Source: Chloroflexi bacterium HGW-Chloroflexi-3
GTDB taxonomy: Bacteria > Chloroflexota > Anaerolineae > Anaerolineales > Anaerolineaceae
Reading direction: 5' to 3'
Length of the DNA: 64,000 bases
Assembly: GCA_002842045.1 (NCBI GenBank)
Contig: PHBX01000008.1
Span: 1 to 64,000 of the forward strand
The notes under the pieces were generated by a model. That model was not told the DNA's origin. It searched no databases and was given only the letters and a program-made list of their open reading frames with translations. Shown piece after piece: positions 61,650-64,000 of this stretch (position 1 is its first letter; each line of letters starts with the position of its first letter). Made by a program: the position numbers and the translations under genes.

Positions 61650-62513
61650 ATGTCTCACAAGATTGATCTCGGTGTCATTGGAGGAACAGGTATTTATCAA
61701 ATGGAAGGTGTTTCTATCAAAGAAAATATGGTCTTAGAAACTCCGTATGGTCAACCCAGTTCACCGGTCTTCATTGCTGAAGTAGAAGGCAAAACAATCG
61801 CATTTTTGGCACGACATGGTATCGGACACCGAATTCCACCTTCAGAAATTAATAACCGGGCAAATATTTTTGCTTTAAAAAAATTAGGAATCAAAAGCGT
61901 GATAGCTATTTCTGCCTGCGGATCATTACGTGAAGATTTCGCACCTGGTGATATTGTGATACCAGATCAACTTGTTGATTTCACAAAAGGCCGTGTGAGA
62001 ACTTTTTTTGAGACAGGATTGGTATCTCATGTGAGTACTGCAGATCCATTCTGCCCACATCTATCACATTTATTATATGAATCGGTGGTTGAGACAGGCA
62101 CAAGAGTCCACAAAGGTGGTTCGTTCGTTACAATTGAAGGTCCCAGATTTTCAACCAAAGCAGAATCAAATTTGTTTCGTTCTTGGGGAATGTCTATCAT
62201 TGGAATGACCACCTCACCCGAAATATTTCTCGCTCGTGAAGCCGAGATATGTTATGCGGCCTTTGCCCACGTAACAGATTATGATGTGTGGCACGTTCAT
62301 GAAGAATCAGTTACTGTTGAAATGATCTTAAAAGTCTTGAAGAAAAATGGACAGGCAGCTAATGATTCAGTTATTAACCTCATTAAAAAATATGAGCCTT
62401 ATGATTGTGACTGTCACCACGCACTGGCCAGTGCAATAACCACCCATCCAGATTATGTGGATTCTAGCCAAAAAGAAAAACTCAGCATATTCATTAATAA
62501 ATATTTACCGTGA
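61650..62513 (+). CDS. mtnP: 5-methylthioadenosine phosphorylase
   Basis: This 287-residue enzyme has GGTGIYQM, ARHGIGHRIPPSEINNRAN, SACGSLREDF, TIEGPRFSTKAES and VTDYDVWH. Asp210 marks 6-aminopurine (MTA/adenosine) recognition. It cleaves methylthioadenosine, and often 5-deoxyadenosine, to adenine and the sugar 1-phosphate. GGAGG precedes the ATG. The stop overlaps the GTG of the SEDS gene. Product could feed the isomerase and aldolase at 31167-33756. Confidence 0.92.
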   Translation: MSHKIDLGVIGGTGIYQMEGVSIKENMVLETPYGQPSSPVFIAEVEGKTIAFLARHGIGHRIPPSEINNRANIFALKKLGIKSVIAISACGSLREDFAPGDIVIPDQLVDFTKGRVRTFFETGLVSHVSTADPFCPHLSHLLYESVVETGTRVHKGGSFVTIEGPRFSTKAESNLFRSWGMSIIGMTTSPEIFLAREAEICYAAFAHVTDYDVWHVHEESVTVEMILKVLKKNGQAANDSVINLIKKYEPYDCDCHHALASAITTHPDYVDSSQKEKLSIFINKYLP

Positions 62514-64000
62514 ATCAATTCAAGAATCTTTTCTTCAATGATAGAGATCGTCTTCAATTCAGCCTCTTTATTTTAGGTGGTTCAATCCTTTTTCTGTACA
62601 GTGTTATACTCACATTTGCACCTGTTATTCGTACATTAAACTGGCAGAACTCAATCAAGTGGGAACAATGGGTTGGATTCTTGGTATGGCTCATCTTCAG
62701 TTTTTTGGTTCATAAATCCAGTATCCGTTTCTTGCCAAATCGGGATCCATACATTTTACCTATCATTTACATGTTGACCGGAATTGGGCTGCTTACCATC
62801 TTCCGCCTTTCGATTTCATTTGGATGGCGTCAATTAATCTGGTTTAGTATGAGTTCATTGATTTTATTATTTGGCGTCAAACTACCCACGATTATCAATC
62901 TGCTGCGAAGATACAAATATATCTGGCTCTCTTTAGGTCTGCTGGTTACTGGATTAACTTTCCTGTTTGGGATTAACCCCGGTGGAGAAGGTCCACATCT
63001 CTGGTTGGGATGCTGTGGAATTTACTTCCAACCCTCCGAACCATTAAAACTATTATTTATCATCTTTCTTTCAGCATTTTTTGCGGATAACTGGGTATTT
63101 CGAAAGAATTTAACTGTCTTGATCATTCCCTCATTGGTCATTGTGATAGCAGCCATATTGATACTTTTTGCCCAACAAGACCTGGGAACAGCAACCATTT
63201 TTCTGATTATTTATGCATTTTTTATCTTCATCGTATCCGGGAAAAAGCGCTCTGTATTCTTATTTTTAACAATCATTATGATTGCTGGATACTTTGGATA
63301 CCAGAATTTTGGTGTCATCCAGATACGTATTGATGGCTGGTTGAATCCTTGGTTGGATGCATCTGGTGGCTCATATCAGATAATTCAATCCATTCAGGCA
63401 ATAGCCGCAGGGCGTATTTTGGGTACAGGACCAGGATTGGGTAGTCCAGGGATTGTCCCGGTAGCAATTTCAGATTTTATCTTTGCTGCAACCAGTGAAG
63501 AATTAGGTTTGATTGGCAGTATCTTTATCATTAGTTTATTTACATTTCTTGCCTTTAGAGGTTTCTCAATTGCTATTAAGGGAAGAAATCAATATCAAAG
63601 GTTGTTGGCATCAGGAATCACCATATTTCTGTCAATCCAATCGATTCTCATTATCGGAGGAAACACAAGATTCTTGCCCCTAACAGGTGTTACACTGCCA
63701 TTTATGTCTTATGGCGGGTCCTCTCTTCTTACCGTTTATATAGCCATTCTCATTTTACTCTGGATCAGTCAAAGTCAAACCTCACGAGCTGTTGTTCAGG
63801 ATGAAGCAAGACCTTATATTTTCACGTATTCTTTGATTGTGTTCAGTTTTATATTTATCGCATTGATCACAGCGTATTGGGCTACCATACGCTCGGATGG
63901 TTTACTATCTAGAGCCGACAACTTTAGGAAAATTATTAATGACCGTTATGTTCCCCGTGGAGATTTTCTGGATCGACAAAATAATCCAATTTTAATCACC
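62510..64000 (+). CDS. SEDS (FtsW/RodA) protein continuing into a class B PBP, partial at window edge
   Basis: The frame starts at GTG 62510 and is open to the end (497 codons). About ten helices carry SEDS motifs: YFQPSEPLKLLFI, FAQQDLGTAT, and LPLTGVTLPFMSYGGSSLL. After the last SEDS helix comes a linker and a further helix (about residues 441-460), then NDRYVPRGDFLDRQNNPIL, the juxtamembrane start of a class B PBP (usual form R-G-x-I-x-D-R). A glycosyltransferase/transpeptidase fusion for wall synthesis is therefore likely. The protein continues beyond the window. Confidence 0.85.
   Translation, partial: MNQFKNLFFNDRDRLQFSLFILGGSILFLYSVILTFAPVIRTLNWQNSIKWEQWVGFLVWLIFSFLVHKSSIRFLPNRDPYILPIIYMLTGIGLLTIFRLSISFGWRQLIWFSMSSLILLFGVKLPTIINLLRRYKYIWLSLGLLVTGLTFLFGINPGGEGPHLWLGCCGIYFQPSEPLKLLFIIFLSAFFADNWVFRKNLTVLIIPSLVIVIAAILILFAQQDLGTATIFLIIYAFFIFIVSGKKRSVFLFLTIIMIAGYFGYQNFGVIQIRIDGWLNPWLDASGGSYQIIQSIQAIAAGRILGTGPGLGSPGIVPVAISDFIFAATSEELGLIGSIFIISLFTFLAFRGFSIAIKGRNQYQRLLASGITIFLSIQSILIIGGNTRFLPLTGVTLPFMSYGGSSLLTVYIAILILLWISQSQTSRAVVQDEARPYIFTYSLIVFSFIFIALITAYWATIRSDGLLSRADNFRKIINDRYVPRGDFLDRQNNPILIT

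Overview
The window is a moderately AT-rich bacterial chromosome segment. It most resembles an anaerobic Chloroflexota of the Anaerolineae type. That is an inference from the gene mix (two FHA proteins beside a SEDS protein, a lone CpaF-type ATPase beside GAF histidine kinases, BMP-type nucleoside transport, a tungsten aldehyde oxidoreductase) and from the many GC-rich structured repeats between genes. No rRNA or taxonomic marker is present, so the assignment is tentative.

Layout. (1) 1-8946: a minus-strand nucleoside uptake and salvage operon (uridine phosphorylase-like enzyme, BMP lipoprotein, two permeases, double ABC ATPase, adenosine deaminase, NarL-type histidine kinase). It ends in a response regulator cut off after 42 codons beside a possible transposase tail. 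(2) 8947-22368: an accessory, repeat-rich region with a few unrelated genes (secreted beta protein, alpha/beta hydrolase, GAF-GGDEF protein, AT-rich HEPN-like protein, secreted lamin-tail/metallo-beta-lactamase protein, an orphan 107-109 aa protein). They are separated by at least three families of dispersed structured repeats, including tandem stem-loops whose stems differ while the apical loop is conserved. (3) 22369-39128: a large catabolic locus built around a mirror-symmetric divergent promoter/operator at 31094-31173. Leftward: FCD-GntR regulator, LarA-like protein, uridine phosphorylase, sugar-type ABC transporter, three nucleoside-deoxyribosyltransferase-like proteins, class V aminotransferase. 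Rightward: MtnA-like isomerase, PNP/MTAP-like phosphorylase, class II aldolase, IlvD/Edd-type dehydratase, cytidine deaminase. Then a second adenosine deaminase (minus strand), an AOR-family oxidoreductase and an overlapping MoaD/ThiS-like protein. (4) 39804-64000: core genes: tRNA-Met, radC, a Zn-ribbon/PfkB/parA/parB/amidohydrolase/kinase/kinase/regulator/cpaF run, XRE and TPR genes, a DsbA-like protein, a corrinoid adenosyltransferase, secG, ybaK, rtcB with archease, two FHA genes, mtnP and a SEDS protein that runs in frame into a class B PBP-like start.

How the genes may work together. The central locus reads as a complete nucleoside-to-central-metabolism route: uptake, deamination (Add, Cdd), phosphorolysis to (deoxy)ribose 1-phosphate, isomerisation to the ketose 1-phosphate by the MtnA homologue, and aldol cleavage to dihydroxyacetone phosphate plus a two-carbon aldehyde. 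AOR could oxidise that aldehyde, and the aminotransferase could handle a downstream two-carbon oxo acid. The chemistry parallels the known DHAP shunt for 5-deoxyribose 1-phosphate. Its use for whole nucleosides with a tungsten oxidoreductase is the most interesting hypothesis here and is inference, not proof.
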